Positions 47,224-55,859 of a stretch of DNA of 64,000 nucleotides are shown here, piece by piece; positions within the stretch are counted from its first letter, which is position 1, and every line of letters begins with the position of its first letter. The notes under the pieces were generated by a model. That model made no database searches and was not told the DNA's origin. It was given only the letters and a program-made list of their open reading frames with translations. This stretch comes from an uncultured Verrucomicrobiae bacterium. GTDB lineage: Bacteria > Verrucomicrobiota > Verrucomicrobiia > Limisphaerales > AAA164-E04. Position numbers and translations under genes: made by a program. The DNA is taken from NCBI GenBank assembly GCA_951813855.1, contig OX638380.1, forward strand, positions 2,620,876 through 2,684,875, in the 5' to 3' direction.

Positions 47224-47828
47224 TACCAAAAACTCTTGGGCACGTTGACGATATCGCCGGGATAAAGGAAGAGATCGTAATCGGCGTTTTCCTTGGCTTT
47301 CAAAGAATTATAAACCAGACGTTTGCCGTTGGCGCGAGTGACGGTGATTCGTTTGCGATCGGCAAAGTTGTTGAGGCCGCGCGCTTCGGCGATGGCCTCG
47401 CTAACTCTCATCTTGCCGACGTAAGGAAACCGGCCGGGCAGGCGCACTTGACCGTCCACCGTGTAGAACCGGCCGTCGACCGAAAGGGTCAGGGTCAGAC
47501 TCAGAAACTGAGACGGTACATACAATTTGCGCAGTTCGTCGCGTAACTCCTCGATCGTCTTGCCGGCCGCCTTCACTTCGTCCTCGAGCAAGGGCGGATG
47601 AATGAATCCGTCGGCCCGGATTTCCTCGATATGAGCCGGGGGCGCGCCGGCAATGCCGGAAAAAGTGATCATGATCCGGTTGCCGACCGCCAGTTTGTCG
47701 ACGATGGAGTCGACTAACGCCGATTCGCCGGGACCGTCCACCCGGTCGGCCCTTTCGCACTTGCTGCCGATCAAGACGAAAACCAGCGGTATCACCAAAC
47801 AACCATGCCAAAAATCCGAACTCTTCAT
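47223..47828 (-). CDS. Wza-type polysaccharide export protein (Poly_export/SLBB)
   Basis: 201 residues. An exported protein with a hydrophobic signal (CLVIPLVFVLIGSKC). The Poly_export domain begins with VGNRIMITFSG and has DGFIHPPLLEDEVKAAGKTI; an SLBB-like domain follows with YTVDGQVRLPGRFPYVG, MRVSEAIAEARGL and LYPGDIVNVPKS at the end. It is shorter than Wza and lacks the long C-terminal helix, so it probably acts with the outer-membrane barrel at 50141-51460. ATG 47828 is chosen (GTG 47831 possible). It lies 47 bp after the tyrosine-kinase gene. Confidence 0.85.
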   Translation of the reverse strand: MKSSDFWHGCLVIPLVFVLIGSKCERADRVDGPGESALVDSIVDKLAVGNRIMITFSGIAGAPPAHIEEIRADGFIHPPLLEDEVKAAGKTIEELRDELRKLYVPSQFLSLTLTLSVDGRFYTVDGQVRLPGRFPYVGKMRVSEAIAEARGLNNFADRKRITVTRANGKRLVYNSLKAKENADYDLFLYPGDIVNVPKSFW

Positions 47829-47874
47829 CACGTCAATCGCGTTGGTTTCCCGAACGGCTGCCCTTCATGCACGA

Positions 47875-50067
47875 TCAGTATTTTCGCCCCAGATCCAGGG
47901 GTTGCCGCCCGGAAACCGCCGAGGGCTCTTTCGGCGGCTCTCCATTGCCGTCCTCCGGTTTCCCGGCTTCCTCCGAACCGGCGTAGTAATCATAGTAATA
48001 GCCGCTGTAGTAATAGTAGTAAGAATCCTGGGAAATGTTGATGTTGTTGAGCACGACGCCCAACAGGTTTTGCCCGACCTTCTCCACCATCTGCTTGGCC
48101 CGGATCGTCATGGCCTGGGGATACTTGCGGTACTGCACGACCAACAACGCCATGTCTACTTCGCTCGTCAGAATCGAGGCGTCGCTCACTCCCATGATCG
48201 GCGGCGAATCGAACAGCACATAGTCGTAACGGCCCTTCATTTCCTTGATGAACGATTTCATCTTCTCGGAATTGAGAATTCCCATGGAACTGCTGAGCAA
48301 CTTGCCGCTAGGCAGAAAATCCATGGTTTCGAGCTTGGTCGTTTGAACGACCTCGTCCAGTTCGGCCTCGCCCAACAGGTAATTGGTCAGGCCCCGCGCG
48401 TTGGAAACGCCGAGAATCTTGTGCAGGCTCGGCCGCCGCAAATCCGAATCCACCAGCAGGATTCGTTTCTCGTTCTGAGCGAACACCGTAGCGAGATTGA
48501 AAATCGTCGTCGACTTGCCCTCGCCGGCCCCGCCGCTGACTACGGTCATGGTGTTGAGTTTCTCGTCCTTGCGCGAGAAGAGAATGCCGGTTCGCAGCAC
48601 GCGGTACGCTTCGGCGTGGGGACTGTCCGGCCCTTCCTCCAATAACGAGCCCACGTTCTGGGGAATCACGCCCAGCACCGGAGCCTCCAAGGCCTGTTCG
48701 ACGTCGTCGATCGTCTTGACGCTGGTATCCAGATACTCGATGAAGAACGCCAAACCGACGCCCGCGATCAAACCGACGATCACTCCCAGGGCCACGTTGA
48801 GCGCAATATTGGGTCTTACCGGCCGCAAGGAAGCTTCAGCATGATCGTAGATTTCCATGATCGCCTCCATCGGCAGCTGCGACTCCACTTCTTCCTGATA
48901 GATGCGGTTCTTGAGAATCATTCCCTGCTGTGTCAATTGCTCCAGATCGCGCTTGGCGAGGAAGTAAGGCCGATTGCGTGTGGCGTTTTGCCGCTCTTCC
49001 TTTTCGAACTCTGTGATCTTTTGACCCATTTGCTTGCGCTGGTCCCGCAACATGCGGACCTGAGATTCCAATCCGGCCAGGATCCCGTCCAGTTCGCTGT
49101 CGATCTGATTGTTCAGATACTCTCTCAAGTCCAACCACCGGGTCCAGCGTTCGGATTGCTTACCCAAATTGCCGGGATTGTTGATGATGTTCTGTTCGAC
49201 GACGTCATGACCGCTGATCAACTGATTCAACCGGATATTGTTGGGTATCAGAGTCACGGCCGAACGGCGCAACTCCTCCCGGCTCAAGCCGACGAGTTCC
49301 TTATGAAGGGATTCGGCCAAAGCGAGCTTGATCTCAATATCGGTCAGGGCCATCTCCAACTTGACTAATTTCTGAGGACCTACCGTCTGGGCCCGGGGAC
49401 TGCCCTCGGGGGCGAGAATATCGGCGATTTCCAGATCCTTGCGCAATTTGTCGAGATCCTTCTGTTTTTTCGCGATCTCGAATTCGTTGGTAGCCAGGCT
49501 CTCCTGCAATTTCTCGATCCCGGAACCGGAATAACCTTCCAGCGATTCGAGCCGGACCTTCTTGTAGGACTCCGCGATCCAGTTGGCGATATCCGTCGCT
49601 TCCTGCCGGTCTTCGCTGTAAGCCGTAATCTCGATGAAACTGGTATTCTGATACTGCTTGATGTCGATCAGGCCCCGCAACCGCGAATAGAGTTGATCGA
49701 TCGGAGGGACGGTCGGCCACCGGTAGCGCTCCTTCCATTTCTCGCCCAAGGCCAATTCGGTGATCACCGGATAGATCACCTTCTTGGATTGGATCTTCTC
49801 GAATTCGGTCGACATCCAGTAGGGGTCGTATTGCCCGGCCGACTCGAACCCCAACAAGCCCGCGATGTCCGAGGAATCCTTCTTGATCGCGATGCGGGCC
49901 GTACTGGAATAGGTGGGGGTCAGAAAAACGCTGACCAAGCTGGTCGTCAGGACCACCAGCAGAAAGACCACGAGAATGACCGCCTTGCGGATTCGGATGA
50001 TACGCCAGTAATCCAGAAAATGCAGTTTGGCGTCCTGCGACTTTCTGGAATTGTTTTCCGCTTGCAT
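47875..50067 (-). CDS. Wzc-type polysaccharide co-polymerase and tyrosine autokinase
   Basis: 730 residues. An N-terminal Wzz domain with a helix (RKAVILVVFLLVVLTTSLV), a periplasmic coiled coil with GNVR-type features, a second helix (ALGVIVGLIAGVGLAFFIEY) and a cytoplasmic BY-kinase: Walker A GGAGEGKST (about 512-520), Walker A' ILLVDSDLRRP and Walker B LFDSPPIMG. The C-terminal tail carries a dense tyrosine cluster (DSYYYYYSGYYYDYY, about 684-698), the autophosphorylation site of this family. It controls chain length and export of exopolysaccharide. The ATG has no Shine-Dalgarno and lies 3 nt after the T-run of an intrinsic terminator. Confidence 0.92.
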   Translation of the reverse strand: MQAENNSRKSQDAKLHFLDYWRIIRIRKAVILVVFLLVVLTTSLVSVFLTPTYSSTARIAIKKDSSDIAGLLGFESAGQYDPYWMSTEFEKIQSKKVIYPVITELALGEKWKERYRWPTVPPIDQLYSRLRGLIDIKQYQNTSFIEITAYSEDRQEATDIANWIAESYKKVRLESLEGYSGSGIEKLQESLATNEFEIAKKQKDLDKLRKDLEIADILAPEGSPRAQTVGPQKLVKLEMALTDIEIKLALAESLHKELVGLSREELRRSAVTLIPNNIRLNQLISGHDVVEQNIINNPGNLGKQSERWTRWLDLREYLNNQIDSELDGILAGLESQVRMLRDQRKQMGQKITEFEKEERQNATRNRPYFLAKRDLEQLTQQGMILKNRIYQEEVESQLPMEAIMEIYDHAEASLRPVRPNIALNVALGVIVGLIAGVGLAFFIEYLDTSVKTIDDVEQALEAPVLGVIPQNVGSLLEEGPDSPHAEAYRVLRTGILFSRKDEKLNTMTVVSGGAGEGKSTTIFNLATVFAQNEKRILLVDSDLRRPSLHKILGVSNARGLTNYLLGEAELDEVVQTTKLETMDFLPSGKLLSSSMGILNSEKMKSFIKEMKGRYDYVLFDSPPIMGVSDASILTSEVDMALLVVQYRKYPQAMTIRAKQMVEKVGQNLLGVVLNNINISQDSYYYYYSGYYYDYYAGSEEAGKPEDGNGEPPKEPSAVSGRQPLDLGRKY

Positions 50068-50070
50068 GTC

Positions 50071-50108
50071 AAAAAAAGGGAGACCGGAATACAGGTTCCA
50101 GACCTCCC
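50071..50108 (-). terminator. Terminator or attenuator immediately before the Wzc-type gene
   Basis: On the minus strand a 12-pair stem with one bulged base (arms 50096-50108 and 50078-50089, loop 50090-50095) is followed by seven T (50071-50077). It is 32 bp after the stop of the outer-membrane barrel gene and ends 3 nt before the wzc-type ATG. As the exopolysaccharide genes otherwise form one operon, this may be an attenuation device. Confidence 0.85.
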
Positions 50109-50140
50109 GGGATTCGCCTTCAGCCGCAAGGCCGATTAAA

Positions 50141-51460
50141 TCAGAAACTGGCTTGAATTCCTAGGAACAACCGGCTTCGGTCGTAGCTGCGGTAATAGGA
50201 AAGCAGCCCCGAGGAGTAGTCGTCGAAATTATATCCGAACTCGACCGACATGCGTTCGTGGACCCGGTAACTCAAGTTCAGGCCCAAAGCGAAGTATTCG
50301 TCGGTGGCGCCGTCCGCCCCCCGGTCGCTGCTATCGTATTCGCCGTTGATGTAATGGGCGATCAGCTGAGCCGAAATCCGATCGGTGAGCCGATGCCTGA
50401 CCGAGCCATACAACACCGTTTGCGCCTGATCCAAAATGACGTTCCCGACGTTAGCTCTCTCATCCTGGGGGGCATAATACCGGTGGGCCAAATCGGTCCG
50501 GTTCCGTTCGTGCTTGATCCCCAACTGCAGGGTGCTGCCCTCGGCGTAGCCGTAGGTCAAGTTAGCGTCGACGAAAGGACTGGAGGCGCTGTTGTCCGCT
50601 TCGACAAAATCAGTCTGCTGCAAACCCAGCCGCAACGATCCCGCTGTCCGCGGATCGAACATCCGGTCGACGCCCGCGTAGACGTAATGAGATTCGCTGT
50701 TCCGGACTTCCGATTTCGAGCCGTCGTTCCCGATGATCTCGCCGGCCGTGTAATCGACGAACTTATAACGGTACCCGACCAGGACCTCGGTTTCGGATCC
50801 CAAGGATTTCTTGAGATGCACCAGCGGCGTGTGTTCGATGCGATCGAGCAAGGCCGCGAATCCTGCATCGTCGTATTCGATCAACATGTTGGAGTAACCG
50901 GCGTGAACGGTGAAGGTATCGGCAAAATGCTTGGTCGCGAATATCCCGAGTTGGTTGTAGAGGTAGTCCTGCTCCCCCCGGGCGCGCAACATGGTTCCAG
51001 CCATCACCTCGGGTTCCTGAGCGACCCGAAGGGTATCGGAAACTTCGAATTTGAAATCGGGCGAAGCCGAATGCTTCAAATGTGCCGAAATGGCATGGGA
51101 ATAATCAGCGGCGTCCGGATCCCGATCGTCATACCAGCGCAAACCGAACCCGTAGCTCAAACCCAATTCGGTCTGATCCCGGTTCATCCCGTATTCGATC
51201 TTCGGGTTGAAGGCGATGCCGAAACTCTCCTGCTTGCGGACTTCGGGCAAATCCTCGGGCATGCCCGTTTCCGGGTTGATCGGAACCTTGCCTTCGGCGT
51301 CCAGTCCCAACAGGATAACATCAGGCAAAGTGGTGATGTTATCGTCGTAAAACGCCCTCAGCGTTCCCGAAATGCTCCAGGGCTTCGAGGTCTCTGAAGT
51401 CGCCTGAAAGCCCATCATCCCCAAGGCGACGAGGCCCATGGAAGCGATCAATTTTTTCAT
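50141..51460 (-). CDS. Outer-membrane beta-barrel protein of the exopolysaccharide locus
   Basis: 439 residues. Signal peptide KKLIASMGLVALGMMGFQA, then many alternating amphipathic strands (for example TLRAFYDDNIT, VLVGYRYKFVDYTAG, SHYVYAGVDRMF, YFALGLNLSYRVHERMSVEFGYNFD) and a terminal Phe (LFLGIQASF), the C-terminal signature of outer-membrane barrels. It is probably the outer-membrane pore or a partner of the Wza-type protein. ATG 51460 is chosen; ATG 51475 would add five residues. It is the first gene after the consensus promoter at 51519-51547. Confidence 0.82.
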   Translation of the reverse strand: MKKLIASMGLVALGMMGFQATSETSKPWSISGTLRAFYDDNITTLPDVILLGLDAEGKVPINPETGMPEDLPEVRKQESFGIAFNPKIEYGMNRDQTELGLSYGFGLRWYDDRDPDAADYSHAISAHLKHSASPDFKFEVSDTLRVAQEPEVMAGTMLRARGEQDYLYNQLGIFATKHFADTFTVHAGYSNMLIEYDDAGFAALLDRIEHTPLVHLKKSLGSETEVLVGYRYKFVDYTAGEIIGNDGSKSEVRNSESHYVYAGVDRMFDPRTAGSLRLGLQQTDFVEADNSASSPFVDANLTYGYAEGSTLQLGIKHERNRTDLAHRYYAPQDERANVGNVILDQAQTVLYGSVRHRLTDRISAQLIAHYINGEYDSSDRGADGATDEYFALGLNLSYRVHERMSVEFGYNFDDYSSGLLSYYRSYDRSRLFLGIQASF

Positions 51461-51518
51461 ACCGTACAAGTCCATTAATGGCGAAACTCTTCAATCCCCC
51501 ACTCGTTTAAGTCGTCCG

Positions 51519-51547
51519 TTTATAACCCCGGCCCGATTGCCTGTCAA
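51519..51547 (-). promoter_or_regulatory. Consensus sigma-70 promoter of the exopolysaccharide operon
   Basis: On the minus strand TTGACA (51542-51547) is followed by exactly 17 bp and TATAAA (51519-51524). This is a near-perfect housekeeping promoter. Transcription would start at about 51512, giving a leader of roughly 50 nt before the barrel gene's ATG at 51460. Confidence 0.85.
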
Positions 51548-51580
51548 CACCTTACCAAAACAAAATCGTTCGTCAATGCC

Positions 51581-52759
51581 TCATCTCAGGCCCATGCCGA
51601 CGTTCTGAACCGTCTGGAACAGTTTGCCCTCGGTCTTGATGCTCGGCGCGATGATGATTTCGGTTTCCTGGAATCGCCGAATGTCTTCGGCCCCGACGCT
51701 GCCCATGCAGGTGCGGACGGCGCCGACCAGATTCTGGGAACCGTCGTCCACTTCGGCCGGCCCGAACAGGATTTGCTCCAGCGTCCCCGAAATGCCGACC
51801 CGGATCCGCGTGCCCCGGGGCAGGTTGGCGTGAGGCGTGGCCATCCCCCAGTGATTGCCCCGGCCCGGCGCCTCCCGGGCCCGGGCGAAAGCGCTGCCGA
51901 CCATGACCGCGTCGGCGCCGCAAGCCAACGCCTTGCAAACGTCGCCTCCCTTGCTCATGCCCCCGTCGGTAATGATGGGGACGAAACGGCCGGTCCGCTT
52001 GAAATGATAATCGCGAGCCGCGGCGCAATCGACCGTCGCGGTCACTTGGGGCACGCCGAGTCCGAGCACTCCCCGGCTGGTGCAAGCGGCTCCGGGTCCC
52101 ACCCCCACCAAAATCCCCGCCACGCCGCACTCCATTAATTCGAGCGTGACGCCGTAGGTTACCGTGTTGCCGATCAATACCGGCGCCTTCATGTCGCGGC
52201 AAAAGGCGGCCAAATCCAGAGACCGGTACCGGGAAGACACGTGCCGTACCGTGGAGACGGTCGATTGCACGACGAAAACGTCGACCCCCGCCTCCTGGGC
52301 CAAGGCCCCGTAGCGCTCGGCCTTCTGGGGAATGGAACTGACGGCGGCCAACACGCCCGCCCGCTTCAATTCTTCGATACGCCGGCCGATCAACTCTTCC
52401 TTGATCGGCTCCGCGTAAAGTTTCTGAATCAGGGAAGTCGCTTGCCCCTTCCCGGCGTTAACCACTTGCTCGAGTACTTCCGCAGGATTTTCGTAACGGG
52501 TTTGGACCCCTTCCAGATTGATCACTCCCAAACCGCCCAACCGGCCCATGGTCGCGCAGAACCGGACGTCGGCAACGCCGTCCATGGCGCTGGCCAGGAT
52601 CGGAATCTTCAACCCGATTTCGCCGCCTTCCCGGGTCGGGATGCCGAATCCGGTATCCACCTCGTCGGGATTGATCGTGACATTGCCCGGCACCAAGGCG
52701 ATCTCGTCGAATCCGTAAGTGACGCGAGCCTTGCGATTGCGGCCGATCCACATGCCCAT
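51581..52759 (-). CDS. GuaB3-type IMP dehydrogenase family protein
   Basis: 392 residues of the IMPDH/GMPR TIM-barrel family without CBS domains. Motifs are GFDEIALVPGNVTI at the start, PILASAMDGVADV, GVGPGAACTSRGVLGLGVPQ (catalytic Cys loop) and FVPIITDGGMSKGGD, GADAVMVGSAFARA. The opening MWIGRNRKAR and the loop are those of GuaB3-like proteins (as in Actinobacteria and cyanobacteria) rather than classical GuaB. It likely oxidises IMP to XMP or acts as a relative of it; a second GuaB elsewhere cannot be excluded. ATG 52759 is used (52753 possible). Confidence 0.87.
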   Translation of the reverse strand: MGMWIGRNRKARVTYGFDEIALVPGNVTINPDEVDTGFGIPTREGGEIGLKIPILASAMDGVADVRFCATMGRLGGLGVINLEGVQTRYENPAEVLEQVVNAGKGQATSLIQKLYAEPIKEELIGRRIEELKRAGVLAAVSSIPQKAERYGALAQEAGVDVFVVQSTVSTVRHVSSRYRSLDLAAFCRDMKAPVLIGNTVTYGVTLELMECGVAGILVGVGPGAACTSRGVLGLGVPQVTATVDCAAARDYHFKRTGRFVPIITDGGMSKGGDVCKALACGADAVMVGSAFARAREAPGRGNHWGMATPHANLPRGTRIRVGISGTLEQILFGPAEVDDGSQNLVGAVRTCMGSVGAEDIRRFQETEIIIAPSIKTEGKLFQTVQNVGMGLR

Positions 52760-52800
52760 AAGCTTCGATTATTCGATTTCCGGCGGCGACCGCCGCTAAG

Positions 52801-53031
52801 TTAAAAAGTGAATCGACGATTCATGGCGCCGCAATTCGGACACCGCGAACGTTCCACGTGGGAATCGTCGGTATAGACATATTCGCAGCTGTCGCAGCGA
52901 AAAACGTTATCGTCGGTACGCGGCGGTTCGAAACGCCGGCGACGCAGTTCGTAGTATAATCCGGTCAACACCAAAGCCGCAAGCGCCGAAGCGACATAGC
53001 CGAACAGCAATTCGCTCGGGGTCAGGTTCAC
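52801..53031 (-). CDS. Small membrane-anchored zinc-ribbon protein
   Basis: 76 residues from GTG 53031, which overlaps the stop of the TonB-like gene (GTGA). One transmembrane helix (LLFGYVASALAALVLTGLYY) is followed by a basic stretch and a rubredoxin-like zinc ribbon: CDSC ... CPNC with 13 residues between. No family is recognised. It ends the ExbB/ExbD operon, so it may tune or respond to the energised complex. An ATG-initiated longer form (upstream sequence overlaps the other frame) is unlikely. Confidence 0.75.
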   Translation of the reverse strand: MNLTPSELLFGYVASALAALVLTGLYYELRRRRFEPPRTDDNVFRCDSCEYVYTDDSHVERSRCPNCGAMNRRFTF

Positions 53032-53801
53032 GGCGCCGCCTCGTTCCCGGCCGCGCCGAAACTCCAGTGAAAGACGGCCCGGCCCCACTCCCGGCGAGTT
53101 TCCCGGGACGATTCGAATCGAAACCGCCGCAACCAGGCCAGCGCCCAAGCGTCCGGTTCGGACAACCCTTCCCCCGGCCGGCTGTTCGACAACACGGCCA
53201 GCGACTGCGGCCAACCGAAACGATCGATCGCTACCGAAACGACCGTCGGGCGAAGCGATTCGGCTTCGGGCCAACGACGCAACGGCGGCAGCTCGGCCGG
53301 AAGCCGAGCTTGGATCGCGCCGGTGAACCGAACCGTGGAAGCCGCCGGAAATCCCGATTCCGGCCGCTCCGACGCCGTCAGGATCGGAACCGGCATCGAC
53401 ACCGCCGAAGGAGCGGGCGAGAACGCCGAACCGAGGCCGGCCGCTGCGGCGTAAGCGCCGTCGGCCAAGGCCTGAGATCCGAGATAGTAGCGAGGTTCCA
53501 ACCTCAGCGGTTCATACCCGCTTTCCGGCGAAGGGATCCGTTTCCAGAGCGGCCCCGAAAAACCGTGCCGATGCACTCGCGCCAACGACGACGGATCGCC
53601 GACGAGCAAACCCGCCGGCCGGCTCGCATCCTCCCAGCGAACCCATCCCAACTCCAGTACCGGAGAACCCGAAGAACCGGCCGGCGGCCGGGCGGAACGG
53701 GAAACCAAATAAATCAATCCCGCCTGAAGCAAACAGGCGACGCCGGTCACTACGATCCAGCGCCAAGGTGACCAGGGAGGCCGGCGAACCGAAGCGTTCA
53801 T
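53028..53801 (-). CDS. TonB-like protein of the ExbB/ExbD operon
   Basis: 257 residues from ATG 53801, overlapping the ExbD-type stop (ATGA). An N-terminal membrane anchor (WIVVTGVACLLQAGLIYLV) is followed by a long, poorly conserved periplasmic region and a C-terminal TonB-like domain (LRPTVVSVAIDRFGWPQSLA, then FRFESSRETRREWGRAVFHW). The proline-rich spacer of classical TonB is missing. The order exbB, exbD, tonB-like suggests it transmits proton-motive force to an unknown outer-membrane partner. Confidence 0.7.
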   Translation of the reverse strand: MNASVRRPPWSPWRWIVVTGVACLLQAGLIYLVSRSARPPAGSSGSPVLELGWVRWEDASRPAGLLVGDPSSLARVHRHGFSGPLWKRIPSPESGYEPLRLEPRYYLGSQALADGAYAAAAGLGSAFSPAPSAVSMPVPILTASERPESGFPAASTVRFTGAIQARLPAELPPLRRWPEAESLRPTVVSVAIDRFGWPQSLAVLSNSRPGEGLSEPDAWALAWLRRFRFESSRETRREWGRAVFHWSFGAAGNEAAP

Positions 53802-54220
53802 GGTTCGATCCCGGTATCGGCCGCGAACGGCACGCCCCGGACAGTCCAGTACATCCAAGCGATGCCCGCCTCGTTCGCGAGTTCCAAAAGCAACTGCAAA
53901 TCCGAATCCGCCGCGCCCTCCGTCAAGATTAACAACGACGGTTTTTTCGCGAACCGGTTCGTGGCCAAAGCCAGCCGCTCGCGAAATTCTTCCGGCGAAA
54001 CCGGTTGGTTCTCGAACTGAATCTGACCGGTCGCGTCGACCGCCACCGCCAACCGGGGCAAATTGGGAAGCGGACTTTCCGGCTGCCAGACCCGAACTCC
54101 GGGCAACGAAACCAGCAACGTGCCGAACAGCAGAAACATCAGCAGCGAGAAAAAAAACGACAAGTAAGCCGCCGCCTCGAACCGGCCGTGATAGATTCGC
54201 ACGTTGCGGACGAACTTCAT
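53798..54220 (-). CDS. exbD: ExbD/TolR-type biopolymer transport protein
   Basis: 140 residues: short cytoplasmic N-terminus, one membrane helix (LSFFFSLLMFLLFGTLLVSL) and a periplasmic domain (PNLPRLAVAVDATGQIQFENQ, SLLILTEGAADSDLQLL). The conserved aspartate usually found in the helix (LIDVxL) is absent: the helix reads with Phe, Ser and Leu but no Asp. That is a departure from proton-conducting ExbD/TolR. It starts 1 bp after the ExbB-type stop and overlaps the TonB-like gene. Confidence 0.75.
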   Translation of the reverse strand: MKFVRNVRIYHGRFEAAAYLSFFFSLLMFLLFGTLLVSLPGVRVWQPESPLPNLPRLAVAVDATGQIQFENQPVSPEEFRERLALATNRFAKKPSLLILTEGAADSDLQLLLELANEAGIAWMYWTVRGVPFAADTGIEP

Positions 54221-54221
54221 C

Positions 54222-54860
54222 TCATTCCTCCCGCTCGGAATCCACGACGATGCCGGCGATCTCGGTCACGACCTTCTCCATGTCCAACACGATCGAATTG
54301 ACCCGTCCCACCAGGGCGTTGTGCGCCGCGTAACCGACGATGCCGACCGCCAATCCCATCGCCGTGGGAATCAAACCCTGCCAAACGCCTCTGGCCAGTT
54401 CGGCGACTTCCGGATAGAGGACGTTCGCCTGCGAGATCGCCTCGAAAATATCCATCATCCCCAAGATCGCGCCCAGCAAACCGATCAAGGGAGCGATCTG
54501 AGCGATCGTGCCCAGCAAGTTGAGCCGCCGTTCCAACACGGACACCTCCGTAATGCCTACCTCCTCCATGGATTCGCGCACGCCTTCCCGGCCCTCGTTG
54601 CGACTCAGGATAGCCGCCCTCGTCAACCGGGCGACCGGTCCCGGAGTAGCGTCGCAAATCGAAATCGCTTCCACCACGTTCTCCTGCCGCAACACGTTGC
54701 GGATACCGTTGACGAAGGCCATCGAATCGATTTGCGCCCGGTGATAATGAAGCCAACGCTCGATCACGATCGAGACCATGACCGCGCTGACGACAAAGAG
54801 CAGATAGGCGGCCGGCCCTCCCTGTCCCATCAATTGGGGAATGCTCACGGCTAAGTGCAT
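54222..54860 (-). CDS. exbB: ExbB/TolQ/MotA-type proton channel protein
   Basis: 212 residues with three helices: PAAYLLFVVSAVMVSIVIERW, GTIAQIAPLIGLLGAILGMM and a third, GLIPTAMGLAVGIVGYAAHN. The last two are the conserved TolQ/ExbB channel helices (with IAPLIGLLG and A.G.G patterns). A cytoplasmic domain carries RLTRAAILSRNEGREGVRE. It forms the energised motor with ExbD and TonB-like proteins encoded downstream. It follows the DUF4159 gene by 25 bp. Confidence 0.88.
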   Translation of the reverse strand: MHLAVSIPQLMGQGGPAAYLLFVVSAVMVSIVIERWLHYHRAQIDSMAFVNGIRNVLRQENVVEAISICDATPGPVARLTRAAILSRNEGREGVRESMEEVGITEVSVLERRLNLLGTIAQIAPLIGLLGAILGMMDIFEAISQANVLYPEVAELARGVWQGLIPTAMGLAVGIVGYAAHNALVGRVNSIVLDMEKVVTEIAGIVVDSEREE

Positions 54861-54885
54861 GGCGAGAGCGAACGACGGCCGAAGT

Positions 54886-55746
54886 TCAGTGGGTCATAGC
54901 ATAGTAAACGATATTGATCCCCATGGGATAAGAATACTTCTCCGAATAGGCGGAAAAAAACCATCGGCTCACTCCCTCTTCTTCCCAACCGTCGCTCAGG
55001 TCGGTGTTGTGGCACAGCAACACCATGATGCGGTCCCGATCGTCCAGATAGGCCCGGTAGCTGGCCGGGCGAGGCGTTTCCCAATAAATCTCGTCTTCCC
55101 AGGATTCCAACTCGGTGCCCTGATTGCGATGAGCCGAATCTTCGCTCGGCACCTGCGGCGCGACTTTCAGCGGAAAGACGCAATGAAAAATCGGATGCGT
55201 CAGCGGGAGTTCGACCGGCCGGCGTCCCGGCAACACCTTTTCCATTTCGGCGAGAAAATGCCGGAGCATTTGTTCCCCCCAGAAATCGTCCACCATCAGG
55301 AACCCGCCCTTGAGCAGATAGGAGCGCAACAGTTCGGCCTCGGTCCGATCGAAGCGCAAATTGCGCGGATCGATCAGGAAGATGAACGGATAATCCAACA
55401 GCCGTTCGTCCAGAAGCGACAGCGTCTCGCCGTCCGGGTCGGCCTTGATCGAGGTGAGTTGTTCCAGCCGATACGAAAAATTAAGGTCGGCGTTCGGATA
55501 GTCGATCCGCCAGCCTTGCCGGCCTCCGCTACCCGAGCGATACATGACCCGAACGAACGTAAACAAATCCCGGCGGAACCGGTCGCTCACTTCCCAGTCC
55601 GGCACGCCGGCGCGCCCGCTCATATTCCGGCCGCCCCCGCCGAATCGCTGGCCGTGCGCCTCGGGCAGCAGCGCCGCGAGCGTCAGTCCGGCCAATAACG
55701 CCGTCAACCACCTCAAACTCCAACCGCCGCCAACTTCGTTCGCCAT
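54886..55746 (-). CDS. DUF4159 exported protein
   Basis: 286 residues from ATG 55746, the start that puts the signal peptide (LRWLTALLAGLTLAALLPEAHG) near the N-terminus; ATG 55785 is possible. The DUF4159 domain is recognised by YPNADLNFSYRLEQLTSI, LLDYPFIFLIDPRNLRFD, SYLLKGGFLMVDDFWGEQ, LPLTHPIFHCVF and a late WFFSAYSEKYSYPMGINI. Function unknown; it is common in PVC bacteria next to ExbB/ExbD or MoxR-type genes. It is the first gene of the ExbB/ExbD operon and diverges from the sulfatase at 55860. Confidence 0.85.
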   Translation of the reverse strand: MANEVGGGWSLRWLTALLAGLTLAALLPEAHGQRFGGGGRNMSGRAGVPDWEVSDRFRRDLFTFVRVMYRSGSGGRQGWRIDYPNADLNFSYRLEQLTSIKADPDGETLSLLDERLLDYPFIFLIDPRNLRFDRTEAELLRSYLLKGGFLMVDDFWGEQMLRHFLAEMEKVLPGRRPVELPLTHPIFHCVFPLKVAPQVPSEDSAHRNQGTELESWEDEIYWETPRPASYRAYLDDRDRIMVLLCHNTDLSDGWEEEGVSRWFFSAYSEKYSYPMGINIVYYAMTH

Positions 55747-55859
55747 GCCGCCGGCCATCATGGATGCAATCGCCGACAATTTCAACAGCTACGGGCATCG
55801 GCCCGGCAAAACCGGGTTGCGCTTGAGTTCCGACCGTTCCGCTCCTAACCTGACAGAGC

